A DNA stretch of 64,000 nt from Roseomonas sp. (GCA_020249925.1 JADCER010000015.1:1-64000), one strand, 5' to 3'; shown: positions 20,285 through 29,032, numbered from the stretch's first letter. Program-made: numbers and translations. Notes: generated by a model from the letters alone, not told the origin.

Positions 20285-21022
20285 GGCCGCCTGAACGTCG
20301 GCGGAAGCGATCGCGGGCTTGGCGCTATTCGCCCAATACTCCGCACGTTCCTGCTGCTCACGCAGCACATAGCCACGGCCCCAGACGGTACCGATCAGAT
20401 CCGCGCCGCCAGCGGTTGCAAGCTTCTTGCGGAGCTTGCAGATGAAGACGTCAATGATCTTCACTTCAGGCTCATCAATGCCGCCATAAAGGTGGTTCAG
20501 GAAGACTTCCTTGGTCAGCACAACACCCTTGCGGAGCGCGAGCAATTCCAGGATCGCGTATTCCTTGCCGGTCAGATGGACAGGATTGCCACCAACCGCC
20601 ACTTCGCGTGAGCCGATATTGAGTTGCAGCGGACCAACCTGCAGGGTCGGCTGGCTGAAACCCTTCGCGCGGCGGACAATGGCCTGAATGCGCGCGACCA
20701 GTTCCTGCTGGTCAAAAGGCTTGGTGATGAAATCATCGGCGCCCATGCCGAAAACCTTCACCTTGGTTTGCGGGCGGCTGACGCCCGACAGGATCAGCAC
20801 CGGCGTTTCAACGCGGCCCGCGCGCAGACGACGCACGACTTCGCCACCATCCAGATCCGGCAGCATCAGATCCAATACGATGATGTCATAATCATAGAGT
20901 TTTGCGAGTTCGAGGGCTTCTTCCCCCGTATCCGCTGTTTCCACAATCATGGAGGCGTGACGAAGCATTAACGAAATGCCGCGCGCCGTTGTAGGATCAT
21001 CCTCGACTAGCAGAACACGCAT
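20282..21022 (-). CDS. ctrA: Cell-cycle response regulator CtrA
   Basis: CtrA is an OmpR-type response regulator which in Caulobacter controls division, motility and replication genes, including ftsZ. The 246-residue protein has a receiver domain with the phosphoacceptor D51 in VLDLMLPD, K in FITKPFD, and a C-terminal winged helix containing [12 protein letters not shown] and [10 protein letters not shown]. The [12 protein letters not shown] segment is characteristic of CtrA rather than other OmpR members. The protein ends in Ala-Ala, the tail that ClpXP recognises in Caulobacter CtrA. A longer frame begins at 21124, but the ATG at 21022 has AAAGGAGCGATCA before it. Confidence 0.92.
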   Translation of the reverse strand: MRVLLVEDDPTTARGISLMLRHASMIVETADTGEEALELAKLYDYDIIVLDLMLPDLDGGEVVRRLRAGRVETPVLILSGVSRPQTKVKVFGMGADDFITKPFDQQELVARIQAIVRRAKGFSQPTLQVGPLQLNIGSREVAVGGNPVHLTGKEYAILELLALRKGVVLTKEVFLNHLYGGIDEPEVKIIDVFICKLRKKLATAGGADLIGTVWGRGYVLREQQERAEYWANSAKPAIASADVQAA

Positions 21023-21132
21023 TGATCGCTCCTTTTGACCGACAAGAAGGTTTTTACCGAGTTTTGAAGGGAATTGAAACAGGAAATTTCTTCCCCCCGC
21101 ATCCCTGAACGGATAATCGTCCAAAAAAGTAA

Positions 21133-21150
21133 ATTTCTTGATAAAGAAAT
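21133..21150 (-). promoter_or_regulatory. Inverted repeat in the AT-rich ctrA upstream region
   Basis: The 181 bp between ctrA and the next gene (21023-21203) are strikingly AT-rich for this genome and hold no gene. ATTTCTT-GATA-AAGAAAT at 21133-21150 is a perfect 7-bp inverted repeat about 110 bp upstream of the ctrA start, positioned for an operator or leader structure. A partial CtrA-type half site (TTAA followed after seven bases by TTTT) is at 21155-21169. Promoter hexamers cannot be assigned with confidence. Confidence 0.35.
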
Positions 21151-21203
21151 ATACTTAAAATGAGTTTTTCGACAGATTTTTACGACCATTGGTCATTTTT
21201 CCT

Positions 21204-22097
21204 CTAATGAGTGCTTACCAAAAGATGAATCACGGCTAAAAATTCAGCCGGCGACTCGCGTGGAAGGAAGTGTCCGGATATCGGAACAACTTTTCGTGCC
21301 AGAAGTCGCGTGAAATGCCGGGCGCAGCCAGCGCTATTGCCCGGCGGGTCCACGCCATCCTCCGCCCCGTGCAAAACCAGGCTCGGCACGGTGATCATCG
21401 GGCGGCTGGCAAGGCGGGCTTCAATCGCCGCATAGGCTGGATCGCCCGCCACTGCCCGGTGCCGATGGCGATAGGAATGCACGGCAACCGCTACGAAATC
21501 GGGATTGTCGAAGCTCGCCGCCGTTTTGGCGTAGCTTTCGGCAGAGAAGCCCATATTGGGCGACCACATGCGCCACAGCAATTCACAAAGGCTGTGCCGA
21601 TTCTCCGCCAGGCCCGCCGCACCCCTGTCTGTTTGCAGGTACCATTGATACCAATGGCGCGCTTCCTGCGCCGGTGCGGCGGGGCGGATACTCCCCGCAA
21701 TGTCTTGAATATTATAGCCATTTGCGGAAACCAGACCGATCACCCGCTCCGGCCAAAGGGCCGAGACCACGCAGGCAGCCCGCCCGCCCCAATCATACCC
21801 GGCCAGGATTGCCTTCTGGATCGCCAGCGCATCCATCAGCGCCAGCAAATCCGCCCCTAGGGCTGCCTGTTCGCCGGAACGCGGCGTTGCCGCATCCAGA
21901 AACCGGGTCGGGCCATAGCCGCGCAGGTAAGGGACCAGCACGCGGAAGCCCTGGGCGGCAAGCTCAGGCGCCACACCATCCCAGGCGCGGGCATCATCTG
22001 GAAAGCCATGCAGTAGGATGGCAGCGGGCCCGGTTTCGGGGCCGTGCATTTCCACCGCCATATCCAGCGCCCCGGCCTTGACCATCCTCAGCTCCAT
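21204..22097 (-). CDS. Alpha/beta-fold hydrolase, epoxide hydrolase-like
   Basis: A 297-residue cytoplasmic hydrolase with the epoxide hydrolase/haloalkane dehalogenase pattern: the oxyanion HGFP near residues 30-33, an aspartate nucleophile at D102 in GYDWGGRA, a cap region with a tyrosine-bearing WYQWYL segment and a C-terminal catalytic His in SGHFLPRE. An Asp rather than Ser nucleophile favours epoxide or C-halogen hydrolysis over esterase activity; the substrate is unknown. Earlier in-frame starts exist at 22199 and 22133; the ATG at 22097, after GGGAGAGCAGGCGACG, gives a normal N-terminus for the family. It stands alone. Confidence 0.8.
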   Translation of the reverse strand: MELRMVKAGALDMAVEMHGPETGPAAILLHGFPDDARAWDGVAPELAAQGFRVLVPYLRGYGPTRFLDAATPRSGEQAALGADLLALMDALAIQKAILAGYDWGGRAACVVSALWPERVIGLVSANGYNIQDIAGSIRPAAPAQEARHWYQWYLQTDRGAAGLAENRHSLCELLWRMWSPNMGFSAESYAKTAASFDNPDFVAVAVHSYRHRHRAVAGDPAYAAIEARLASRPMITVPSLVLHGAEDGVDPPGNSAGCARHFTRLLARKVVPISGHFLPRESPAEFLAVIHLLVSTH

Positions 22098-22141
22098 CGT
22101 CGCCTGCTCTCCCTCGGTTGACGCATTCTTCATCAGGAGCA

Positions 22142-22283
22142 TTAACCAAAAGGTTAACGCGGGGACTGAAGGAGCCCTTAAATCGAAAATTTTTTGCAAC
22201 CCTGGGGTGTAGGGTCAGGGCGCCTCTTCGCCCACACGCCGTACCGACTGGGGCATTTGCTAACCCTAACCGTTAAATTTAAC
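22142..22283 (-). promoter_or_regulatory. AT-rich region with two TTAA palindromes upstream of the hydrolase gene
   Basis: The 219 bp between the hydrolase and the CMD gene (22098-22316) contain TTAACC-AAAA-GGTTAA (22142-22157) and GTTAAATTTAAC (22272-22283), both perfect palindromes. The first is one base longer in spacing than the CtrA consensus TTAA-N7-TTAA. A GAATC site (the GANTC methylation motif) follows at about 22290. This is a plausible cell-cycle-responsive promoter region, but no match is exact. Confidence 0.35.
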
Positions 22284-22316
22284 TGTTTTGAATCAGCGCT
22301 TTACTAAAAATACCTG

Positions 22317-22865
22317 TCACGCCGGCAGCGGATATTGGTCCAGATAGGGCTGGTATTCGGGCTCCACCTCAATCGCCAAGGATGAAAGCGCGCGGACCAC
22401 GGCACAATAAAATGAAATGGTCAGCACCAGATCCACCATCAGTTCATGGTCGAAATGCGCCGCCAGCGCCCTATAGGTCGCCTCACTCACCCCCGGTCCC
22501 GCCGCGGCTTCCCGCGCGGCCAGCAGCACCAGCCTGGCGAGGGGTTCAAGCGCCGAATCCTGCCCCGCGCTTTCCGCGATCAGGCCGTGGATATCGGCAT
22601 CGCTCACACCAAAATCCTTGCCGATTTTCACGTGATGCGACCATTCATAGGGTGAACGCGCCTGCCAGCCCACTTGCAGAATGGCCAATTCCCGAAGGCG
22701 CGGGTCGAGTCGCGACCCGTAGCGGATGAATTGCCCAAGGCCGGAAAAGGCACGCGCGGCTTTGGGGCTATTGACCAGCGCCTTATGCAAGGCAATGGGG
22801 CGCTTCAGCAGATCCCGGTCGGCTTCCGCCAGATCATCCACTGTCAAATCAGGTACGCGGGCCAT
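22317..22865 (-). CDS. Carboxymuconolactone decarboxylase (CMD) family protein
   Basis: A 182-residue all-helical protein of the CMD/AhpD superfamily. The core DPRLRELAILQVGWQARSPYEWSHHVKIGKDFG (about residues 53-85; His pair in WSHH) is the conserved CMD segment. The CxxC of AhpD-type peroxidase reductases is absent, so a disulfide-reductase role is unlikely; members of this branch are usually annotated only at family level. The C-terminal part resembles the second helical repeat of the fold. GAGGATAGCCC precedes the ATG. It lies 40 bp downstream of the Crp/Fnr-type gene's stop on the same strand. Confidence 0.82.
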   Translation of the reverse strand: MARVPDLTVDDLAEADRDLLKRPIALHKALVNSPKAARAFSGLGQFIRYGSRLDPRLRELAILQVGWQARSPYEWSHHVKIGKDFGVSDADIHGLIAESAGQDSALEPLARLVLLAAREAAAGPGVSEATYRALAAHFDHELMVDLVLTISFYCAVVRALSSLAIEVEPEYQPYLDQYPLPA

Positions 22866-22905
22866 GGGCTATCCTCCGTTATGGGAGGGAGCCTAACCGC
22901 TTAGC

Positions 22906-23589
22906 CTAGGCGCCGGAAGCCCGGGTCGCCTGGTTCAGGGCTTCGGCATCCGGCACTTCCACGCGCCTTCCTTGCAACCGCACCAGCCCCGCCGCTTCCA
23001 GCCCATGCATGACGCGCGAGAGGCTTTCCGGCGTCATGCCTAGCCTCGCTGCAATGGCCGCGCGCGGTTCGGGCATGGCAACGCGCCCGCCAGGCATCAG
23101 CCGCCCGGTCAGGAAATGCGCCACGCGTTCGCTTGCCTTGGTAAGCTTCATGTCACGCAATTGATCCGCCAGAACCCGCCATTGCCGCGCCATTTGCGCG
23201 AGGCTTGCCTCAGCGAGTTGCGGCTCCTCAGCCATGATGGCGTGAAAATCTTCAAGCGGGATGCGGAGCAGGCGGCTTTGGGCCAAGGCCTCGGCGCCGA
23301 AGGGCCAGGCGCCGCCCAGGATCACCGCCGGCATCAGAAAGCATTCACCCGGGCTGATGATCTCCAGCAGGCCGGGCGCGCCATCCTTGCCCCGCATGGA
23401 AAGCCCGACGGAACCCTCCTGCAAAAGGTAAAGCGCCTCTGGCTCGGCCTCGGGCGCGAAAATCACATCGCGGCGCGGCACCGTAATGGGCCTGGCCGCG
23501 GCCATCAGGGCGCGCGCAGCCGCAGCCCCGGCGGCGGAAAGGAAGGGGTGCCCGGTGCCATAGGCGGGCGCGGCGATCATTTCCTGCAT
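22906..23589 (-). CDS. Crp/Fnr-family transcriptional regulator
   Basis: The protein has an N-terminal cyclic-nucleotide-binding-like beta barrel (about residues 15-120, with the LYLLQEGSVGLSM hairpin) and a C-terminal winged helix (IAARLGMTPESLSRVMHGLEAAGLV) with the recognition helix at TPESLSRV. The Fnr four-cysteine cluster is missing, so the signal is not an iron-sulfur oxygen sensor; the effector is unknown. The frame is open further, to a TTG at 23637, which would add a basic MRCIKKRRGEF stretch; ATG at 23589 gives the normal length of 227. It is divergent from the FAH-family gene, and the 108-bp gap may hold its site. Confidence 0.85.
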   Translation of the reverse strand: MQEMIAAPAYGTGHPFLSAAGAAAARALMAAARPITVPRRDVIFAPEAEPEALYLLQEGSVGLSMRGKDGAPGLLEIISPGECFLMPAVILGGAWPFGAEALAQSRLLRIPLEDFHAIMAEEPQLAEASLAQMARQWRVLADQLRDMKLTKASERVAHFLTGRLMPGGRVAMPEPRAAIAARLGMTPESLSRVMHGLEAAGLVRLQGRRVEVPDAEALNQATRASGA

Positions 23590-23697
23590 GGTGTCAGACA
23601 AACCGAATTCGCCGCGCCGCTTCTTGATGCAGCGCAAGCACCCTGGCGATAAGGCGCCACTTCACGCAAAATGGCCCGGCAAGAAACGGGGGGCGCC

Positions 23698-24864
23698 ATG
23701 CAGATCACTTCCAGCCATTTGCCGGTAGATTTCGCGGAAGGGCATTTCTGCGTCCGCATCATGCGGCCCGAGGGGCCATGCGTGATCGGCTTTGCGCGCG
23801 GCGCGGCCTATGACCTGACGCCCGCCTTCGGCACGGCATCGCGCTTCCTTGAAGAGGATGACGCGATTGGCGCCATCTCCGCGCGCGGTGAGGCCATCTC
23901 GCTTGATCTTGCGGCGCTATTGGCCAATTCCGCCTGGGATGCGCGCTATCCTGCCAAGCCCTTCCTGCTTTCGCCGATTGATCTGCAAACGGTTAAGGCC
24001 GCCGGCGTGACTTATGTGCGCAGCATGCTGGAACGCGTGGTGGAAGAACGCTGCCGTGGCGATGCCGGCCAGGCGGAAGCGGTGCGCGCTGAATTTCGCA
24101 GCATCATTGGCGATGATCTGGCCGCGATCATTCCGGGCAGCGCAGAAGCCATGCGCCTGAAAGCTGCCTTGCTGCAAAAGGGCTGGTGGAGCCAATACCT
24201 TGAAGTCGGCATCGGCCCGGATGCAGAGATTTTCACCAAATGTCCGGCCATGGCGTCTGTTGGCACAGGCAGCAAGATTGGCGTGCATCCTGTCTCTGCC
24301 TGGTCAAACCCTGAACCGGAAGCGGTGATGGTGGTGAATGGCAAGGGGCGCATTCAGGGTGCCACACTCGGCAATGATGTCAATCTGCGCGATGTAGAGG
24401 GGCGAAGCGCGCTATTGTTGGGGCGTGCGAAGGACAATAACGCCTCAGCCGCGTTGGGGCCAATGATCCGGCTGTTTGATGCGGGCTTTACCTTGGAAGA
24501 TGTGCGGCGCGCTGAACTCAGCCTGACGATCACCGGGCGTGATGGGTTTGAATTGGCGGAAAGCGGGCCGGTGGGCGCGATCAGCCGCGACCCGGCGGAT
24601 GTGGTCGCGCAAATGATTGGTGCGCATCATCAATATCCGGATGGCGCGGTGCTCTATCTCGGCACGCCTTTTTCGCCAGCCAAGGATCGCGGCGCGCCGG
24701 GCATGGGCTTCACGCATCGTGAAGGGGATGTGGTGCGGATTGCATCGCCCCGGCTCGGGGTTTTGGTGAATGAGGTGGATCGCACCGATGAATGCCCGCC
24801 CTGGCGTTATGGCATCGGGGCGTTGTTTGCCTCCCTCGCCGCACGCGGATTGCCGCGCGCATGA
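23698..24864 (+). CDS. Fumarylacetoacetate hydrolase (FAH) family protein
   Basis: A 388-residue protein of the FAH superfamily, whose members hydrolyse or decarboxylate acylpyruvate-type compounds with a divalent metal. Visible family segments are the variable N-terminal half (GVTYVRSMLERVVEER near residue 110), EIFTKCPAMASVGTG, the metal-site region PEPEAVMVVNGKGRIQG with its acidic pair, and GNDVNLRDVEGRSALLLGRAKDNNAS. It resembles the larger FAH members found beside sugar-acid or dicarbonyl pathways, but no pathway partner is adjacent. ATG at 23698 is preceded by ACGGGGGGCGCC; a start at 23671 is possible. Overlaps the following hydrolase (ATGA). Confidence 0.82.
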   Translation: MQITSSHLPVDFAEGHFCVRIMRPEGPCVIGFARGAAYDLTPAFGTASRFLEEDDAIGAISARGEAISLDLAALLANSAWDARYPAKPFLLSPIDLQTVKAAGVTYVRSMLERVVEERCRGDAGQAEAVRAEFRSIIGDDLAAIIPGSAEAMRLKAALLQKGWWSQYLEVGIGPDAEIFTKCPAMASVGTGSKIGVHPVSAWSNPEPEAVMVVNGKGRIQGATLGNDVNLRDVEGRSALLLGRAKDNNASAALGPMIRLFDAGFTLEDVRRAELSLTITGRDGFELAESGPVGAISRDPADVVAQMIGAHHQYPDGAVLYLGTPFSPAKDRGAPGMGFTHREGDVVRIASPRLGVLVNEVDRTDECPPWRYGIGALFASLAARGLPRA

Positions 24865-25604
24865 AGGAAGAAACCGGGCGGCTTGATCGCGGCGACGGTG
24901 TGCATCTGGCCTGGCGACGCATCGCCGGGCGCAGACCTGGTGTGGTGTTTCTGGGCGGCTTCAATAGCGACATGACGGGCAGCAAGGCGGAATTCCTCGC
25001 GGCCTGGTGCGCCGCGCGCGGGCAGGCGTTTTTGCGCTTTGATTATTCCGGCCATGGCACATCCGAAGGCCGGTTTGAGGATGGCACGATTGGGCGCTGG
25101 GCGGAGGATGCGGCTGCGGTGATTGCGGCGCTTAGCGAAGGCCCGCAAATCCTGATCGGGTCTTCCATGGGTGGTTGGATTGCATTGCTGCTGGCCGCGC
25201 GCCGCAAGGTGCCGGTGCGGGCGTTGATCGGCATAGCGCCGGCGCCGGATTTCACCGAGGATTTGATGTGGGCGGAATTTCCGCCCGCAATACGTGAGGC
25301 GATTATGCGCGATGGCGTGTGGCATCGGCCAAGCGACTATGGCGCGCCTTATCCCATCACGCGGGCTTTGATTGAAGATGGCCGCAACCAGCTTTTGCTG
25401 CGGGCGCCAATCGCGCTGGAGTGCCCCTTGCGCATCTTGCAGGGCCAACAGGACCCGGATGTGCCCTGGCGCCATGCGCTGCGCATTGCGGAAGCGGTGA
25501 CGGGCGGCGATGTGCGGGTGACGCTGATCAAGGATGGGGATCATCGGCTATCGCGAGAGGCGGATTTGGCGTTGTTGGGGGAGACGCTGGCGGGGCTTCT
25601 CTAA
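24861..25604 (+). CDS. Alpha/beta hydrolase, ABHD10-like
   Basis: A 247-residue serine hydrolase with the oxyanion segment FLGGFNSDMTGSKA (about residues 30-43), RFDYSGHGTSEG, the nucleophile elbow IGSSMGGW near 112-119 and a C-terminal D/H pair (GQQDPDVPW; DGDHRL). The GFNSDMTGSKA opening is typical of the ABHD10/mycophenolic-acid-glucuronide-esterase group of small thioesterase/esterases. It starts inside the FAH gene's stop codon (ATGA), so the two are co-translated and may act in sequence on one substrate. A longer frame from 24792 is rejected because it lies within the FAH gene. Confidence 0.82.
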   Translation: MKEETGRLDRGDGVHLAWRRIAGRRPGVVFLGGFNSDMTGSKAEFLAAWCAARGQAFLRFDYSGHGTSEGRFEDGTIGRWAEDAAAVIAALSEGPQILIGSSMGGWIALLLAARRKVPVRALIGIAPAPDFTEDLMWAEFPPAIREAIMRDGVWHRPSDYGAPYPITRALIEDGRNQLLLRAPIALECPLRILQGQQDPDVPWRHALRIAEAVTGGDVRVTLIKDGDHRLSREADLALLGETLAGLL

Positions 25605-25616
25605 CTGAACCGCAGA

Positions 25617-27134
25617 CTATTGCGCGCCCTTCCCGCGCCCGCCCGCGAAAGCCACCAGTACAATCGCCACGAAGGATGCTGCGGTGAACAAGCCAAAGCC
25701 ATTCACATAACCAATCATCGCCGCCTGGCGCGCAACCTCATTGCTCAGCTTCGCCAATTCCGGCACGGTTTCCATCCCAAACCCACCCATGGACCCCGGC
25801 AATTGCAGCGTGCGATTGAAGGGCGAGATCATTTCCGTCATGCGGCTGTAATTCATGGCGCCCGAGCGAATAATCTCTGCCACACTTAGCGAAATGAACA
25901 GGCTTGATCCGATATTGCGCAGCAGATGGAACATCGCCATGGCTTCGGGCAAATGCTCCCGATCCAGTGTCTTGAAGGTCAGCACCGTCAGTGGCACCCA
26001 AATGATGCCAACCGAAACGCCTTGCAGCACGGCGTTCCACAAAAGCGCTTCTTCGCTGACATTCAGATCAAAATGCATCAGCCACAGCCCTGCCGCCACC
26101 ATGGCGGCGAAGCCAATCGCCATGCCAATGCGCGGGTCCCAACGGCCGATCAGGAAGGTCAGTGCAAAACCAATCGTGCCGCCAATGCCGCGAAAGCCCA
26201 CAATCTCCCCGATCACGCTATCGGGATAGCCGGCATATTGCTGCAATAGCGATGGCAGCAGCACAATCGGCGTGAAATTCACCATGCCATAGATGAACAC
26301 CAGCAAAAGCCCGATGGCGTAGTTGCGATCCAAAAGCAGCCGCAGATTCAAGAAGGGCTGCTTTGCCGTCAGGCTATGCGCGACGAAGATATAGAACGCC
26401 AAGGCGGCGATGATGGTTTCAAGGATGATCTCATTCGATTCATACCAATCCAGCCGCTGCCCGCGGGATAGGATCAATTGCACGCAGGAAATTGCCACCG
26501 TCAGCGCCAGAAAACCGGTCCAATCCAGCGGCACGGGCTTGCCGGGCTCATCTTCCGGCAGCGTCGCCCAAAGCGCGAAGCTTGCCAGCACGCCCGCCGG
26601 CACAATCATGTAAAAGGCCCAGCGCCAGCCATAAGCCTCAGCCAATTGCCCGCCAAAGACCGGCCCGATCACCGGGCCCAGCACCACCGTCATGCCGAAG
26701 ATGGAGCTCACCAGACCGGCCTGCTTGCGCGGGAAACTATCCAGCACAATCGCGTTCGCCAAAGGGATCACCGGCGCGCCAATGCCGCCCTGCACAATGC
26801 GCCACAGCACCACGGTTTCCAGCGATTCCGCCTGCCCCACCAGATAGGTCGAGATGGTGAAGCCCACCACGCAGAACAGCATCACGCGCCGCCGCCCACT
26901 GCGCGCCACCAGCCAGCCGGTCATGGGTGTGACGATGGCGGTGGCGAGGATATTGAAGGTGGTGGTCCAGGCGATTTCATCCGGCGTCGCGGCCAGGCTG
27001 CCCTGCATCTGCGGCAATAGGGTGGAGGCAACCAGCAGCGTGGTGGCGTAAAGCGTTGCCCCCATCACCACCGCCGCCAGGATCAGGCAGCGGCGCATCA
27101 CCGATAATTCCAGTATCGGGTTGGTCTCAGACAT
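25617..27134 (-). CDS. EmrB/QacA-type MFS drug exporter (DHA2 family)
   Basis: A 505-residue protein with about fourteen hydrophobic helices, the DHA2 plan. MFS motif A-like (GWLVARSGRRRVM near residue 80), motif C (GPVIGPVFGGQLAEAYGWRWAF near 153-174) and the EmrB-type opening ATTLLVASTLLPQMQGSLAATPDEIAWTTT region are evident. Such proteins use the proton gradient to expel hydrophobic toxins, here with the divergently encoded EmrA-like adaptor. ATG at 27134 is preferred over the GTG two codons upstream. No TetR/MarR regulator gene is adjacent. Confidence 0.92.
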   Translation of the reverse strand: MSETNPILELSVMRRCLILAAVVMGATLYATTLLVASTLLPQMQGSLAATPDEIAWTTTFNILATAIVTPMTGWLVARSGRRRVMLFCVVGFTISTYLVGQAESLETVVLWRIVQGGIGAPVIPLANAIVLDSFPRKQAGLVSSIFGMTVVLGPVIGPVFGGQLAEAYGWRWAFYMIVPAGVLASFALWATLPEDEPGKPVPLDWTGFLALTVAISCVQLILSRGQRLDWYESNEIILETIIAALAFYIFVAHSLTAKQPFLNLRLLLDRNYAIGLLLVFIYGMVNFTPIVLLPSLLQQYAGYPDSVIGEIVGFRGIGGTIGFALTFLIGRWDPRIGMAIGFAAMVAAGLWLMHFDLNVSEEALLWNAVLQGVSVGIIWVPLTVLTFKTLDREHLPEAMAMFHLLRNIGSSLFISLSVAEIIRSGAMNYSRMTEMISPFNRTLQLPGSMGGFGMETVPELAKLSNEVARQAAMIGYVNGFGLFTAASFVAIVLVAFAGGRGKGAQ

Positions 27135-27316
27135 CAGCACCCCGCGCCAGCCGCCCGGCGCAGACCCAATTTCGCCAATAAATATCCCGCAAACCTATGG
27201 CGGACATGGCATTTTCCTGCCAGACTGAACCAAATGAGGGATTGGATACTGCCAAGTCTTGACGCGGGTGGCGAGCCTTTCCAGCGCCCCCTTGCCCCAC
27301 AAAAGCGCCCTTGATC

Positions 27317-28393
27317 ATGCAAGGCCGGCTTTTGCGCTTTGTCCTGTTGGTTGTGGTGCCGGCGCTGGCGCTGCTGGTGGCGGGCGCCTTCTGGCTGACC
27401 GGCGGGCGCTACATCACCACCGAAAACGCCTATGTCCGCGCCGATATCGTGCAGATTGCCCCGGAAGTTGCCGGCCGCGTGACCGAAGTTCTGGTGCGCG
27501 ACCATGCGCGCGTCCCCGCCGGCGCCGTGCTGCTACGGCTGGACCCCACGCCCTTCCGCCTGGCGCTGGAAAAGGCCGAGGCGGAATTGGACGCGGCCCG
27601 CACGCAGGTGGAGCTTTCCCGCGCCACCTTCCAGGAAACCCAGGGCGAAATGGCGGAGCTGGAAAAGCGCGTCGCTTTCCTGCTGCGCCAGGCCCGCCGG
27701 CAGGAAGAATTGGCGAGCCGCGGCATCGCCCCCACCGCGCGCATGGAAGAAACCCAGCATGATGCCCAAGTGGCGCAGGACAGGATGAATGTGCTGCGCC
27801 AGCGGCTTGTGCGGCTGCTGACGACGCTGAAGGGCGACCCGGATTTGCCGGTGGATGACCATCCGCAGGTGCGGGAGAAAATCGCCGAACGCGACCGCGC
27901 CGCGCTGGATTTGGCGCGCACCGAAATCAAGGCGCCAACCGGCGGCACGGTGGTTAATCTGCGCCTGCAAGTGGGCGAGCAATTGCGCGCCGCGATCCCG
28001 ATTTTTGCGCTGGTGTCAGATAGCCGCCCCTGGGTGGATGCGAATTTGAAGGAAACCACGCTGACGCATGTGGCGGTGGGCCAGCGCGTGGATGTGGTGC
28101 TGGATATCTACCCGAATGTGACCTGGAAGGGTGTGGTGGAAAGCATCAGCCCCGCGACGGGCGCTGAGTTTGCGATCCTGCCGCCGCAAAATGCCTCAGG
28201 CAATTGGGTGAAGGTGGTGCAGCGCCTGCCGGTGCGCATCCGCCTTGAACCGCATGAGGGCGAGCCCCCCTTGCGCGCCGGGGTGACCGCGACGGTTTCG
28301 ATTGATACCGGGCGCGGGCGGAGCATTGCGGATGTGGTGACGGGGTTTTTGGATTTGTTTAGGGGCAAGGCGGAGGCGGCGGGGGCGCGTTAG
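27317..28393 (+). CDS. EmrA/HlyD-type periplasmic adaptor of the efflux pump
   Basis: A membrane-fusion protein of 358 residues: one N-terminal transmembrane helix (about 6-25), a biotinyl-lipoyl-like half-motif (APEVAGRVTEVLVRDHARVPAG near 55-76), a coiled-coil hairpin (about 90-190), the second half-motif TEIKAPTGGTVVNLRLQVGEQ and a beta-barrel domain. It would link the inner-membrane EmrB-like exporter to an outer-membrane channel. The exporter is transcribed in the other direction from a shared 182-bp intergenic region, an unusual but not rare arrangement. ATG at 27317 (MQGRLL) is chosen over TTG at 27311. Confidence 0.9.
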   Translation: MQGRLLRFVLLVVVPALALLVAGAFWLTGGRYITTENAYVRADIVQIAPEVAGRVTEVLVRDHARVPAGAVLLRLDPTPFRLALEKAEAELDAARTQVELSRATFQETQGEMAELEKRVAFLLRQARRQEELASRGIAPTARMEETQHDAQVAQDRMNVLRQRLVRLLTTLKGDPDLPVDDHPQVREKIAERDRAALDLARTEIKAPTGGTVVNLRLQVGEQLRAAIPIFALVSDSRPWVDANLKETTLTHVAVGQRVDVVLDIYPNVTWKGVVESISPATGAEFAILPPQNASGNWVKVVQRLPVRIRLEPHEGEPPLRAGVTATVSIDTGRGRSIADVVTGFLDLFRGKAEAAGAR

Positions 28394-28394
28394 G

Positions 28395-28730
28395 CTAGCT
28401 CCTGGCGCGATTTTCGCCCTTGGCCTTGGGCGCCTTGAAGGGCGCCACTTTGATTTCCCCCGCCCGTTGCCGCGCGCGCGCGATATCAAAACTGCCCTGC
28501 ATGCGCATCAGCGTATCCATGGAAACGCCAAAGGCTTTTTCGACCCTGATCGCCATTTCCGGCGACAGCGCGGCGCGTTCATTGAGCAACGCCGAAAGCG
28601 CAGGCCGCGTGACACCCAGCACCTTCGCCGCTTCCGTCACCGAAAGCCCGTGGGGGTCAATCACCTCATGCTTGATGAAGCCGCCCGGATGGGCGGGGAT
28701 TTTCAGGCGGATGGGTTGCTTGCTGGTCAT
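28395..28730 (-). CDS. higA: HigA-family antitoxin
   Basis: A 111-residue HigA-type antitoxin with a Cro/C1 helix-turn-helix (about residues 28-80: LSVTEAAKVLGVTRPALSALLNERAALSPEMAIRVEKAFGVS core) opening with the HPGGFIKHEVI box typical of HigA. It would neutralise HigB and repress the operon. The toxin gene comes first in the transcript, the usual order for higBA. ATG at 28730 follows GAAGGACGCAGCA and is 11 bp after the higB stop. The C-terminus is an extended basic tail (KVAPFKAPKAKGENRARS). Confidence 0.9.
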   Translation of the reverse strand: MTSKQPIRLKIPAHPGGFIKHEVIDPHGLSVTEAAKVLGVTRPALSALLNERAALSPEMAIRVEKAFGVSMDTLMRMQGSFDIARARQRAGEIKVAPFKAPKAKGENRARS

Positions 28731-28741
28731 TGCTGCGTCCT

Positions 28742-29032
28742 TCAATGATAATCCTCATAATCCAGGTTGATGATTTCGATTTCGGTCTGATCAATCCTGA
28801 ATGTCAGGCGCCAATTCTTGGTGACTACAAGGCTCCATTCCCCCTTGCGATCACCGGTCAATTGATGGGCTTTCCAGCTTGGTATGCTGCGCAATTCATC
28901 CTCCCGCGCCATGTCTTGCAGGAAGGAGATCATGCGCCGAAGCTTTGGCACGACAGCCGGTTGAAGTCCGGAAGCATCATCATCTTCAATGAAGCGCCGC
29001 AGGCCCTTGTGCAGCACATTGCGGATTTTCAT
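28742..29032 (-). CDS. higB: HigB-family toxin (RelE/ParE superfamily mRNA interferase)
   Basis: A 96-residue toxin of the HigB branch of the RelE superfamily; relatives cleave mRNA in the ribosomal A site. Diagnostic segments are the opening KGLRRFIEDDDASGL, the basic KLRRMISFLQD helix, SIPSWKAHQLTGDRKGEWSL and NWRLTFRID followed by an acidic end (INLDYEDYH). It is full length. There is no ribosome binding site before the ATG, and the inferred transcription start is only a few bases upstream, so the message is probably leaderless. Confidence 0.9.
   Translation of the reverse strand: MKIRNVLHKGLRRFIEDDDASGLQPAVVPKLRRMISFLQDMAREDELRSIPSWKAHQLTGDRKGEWSLVVTKNWRLTFRIDQTEIEIINLDYEDYH

Noticed and set aside
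28395..28745. HigA start at 28745 overlapping the higB stop
   Set aside because: The codon there is TTG; the ATG at 28730 has GAAGGA at the right distance.
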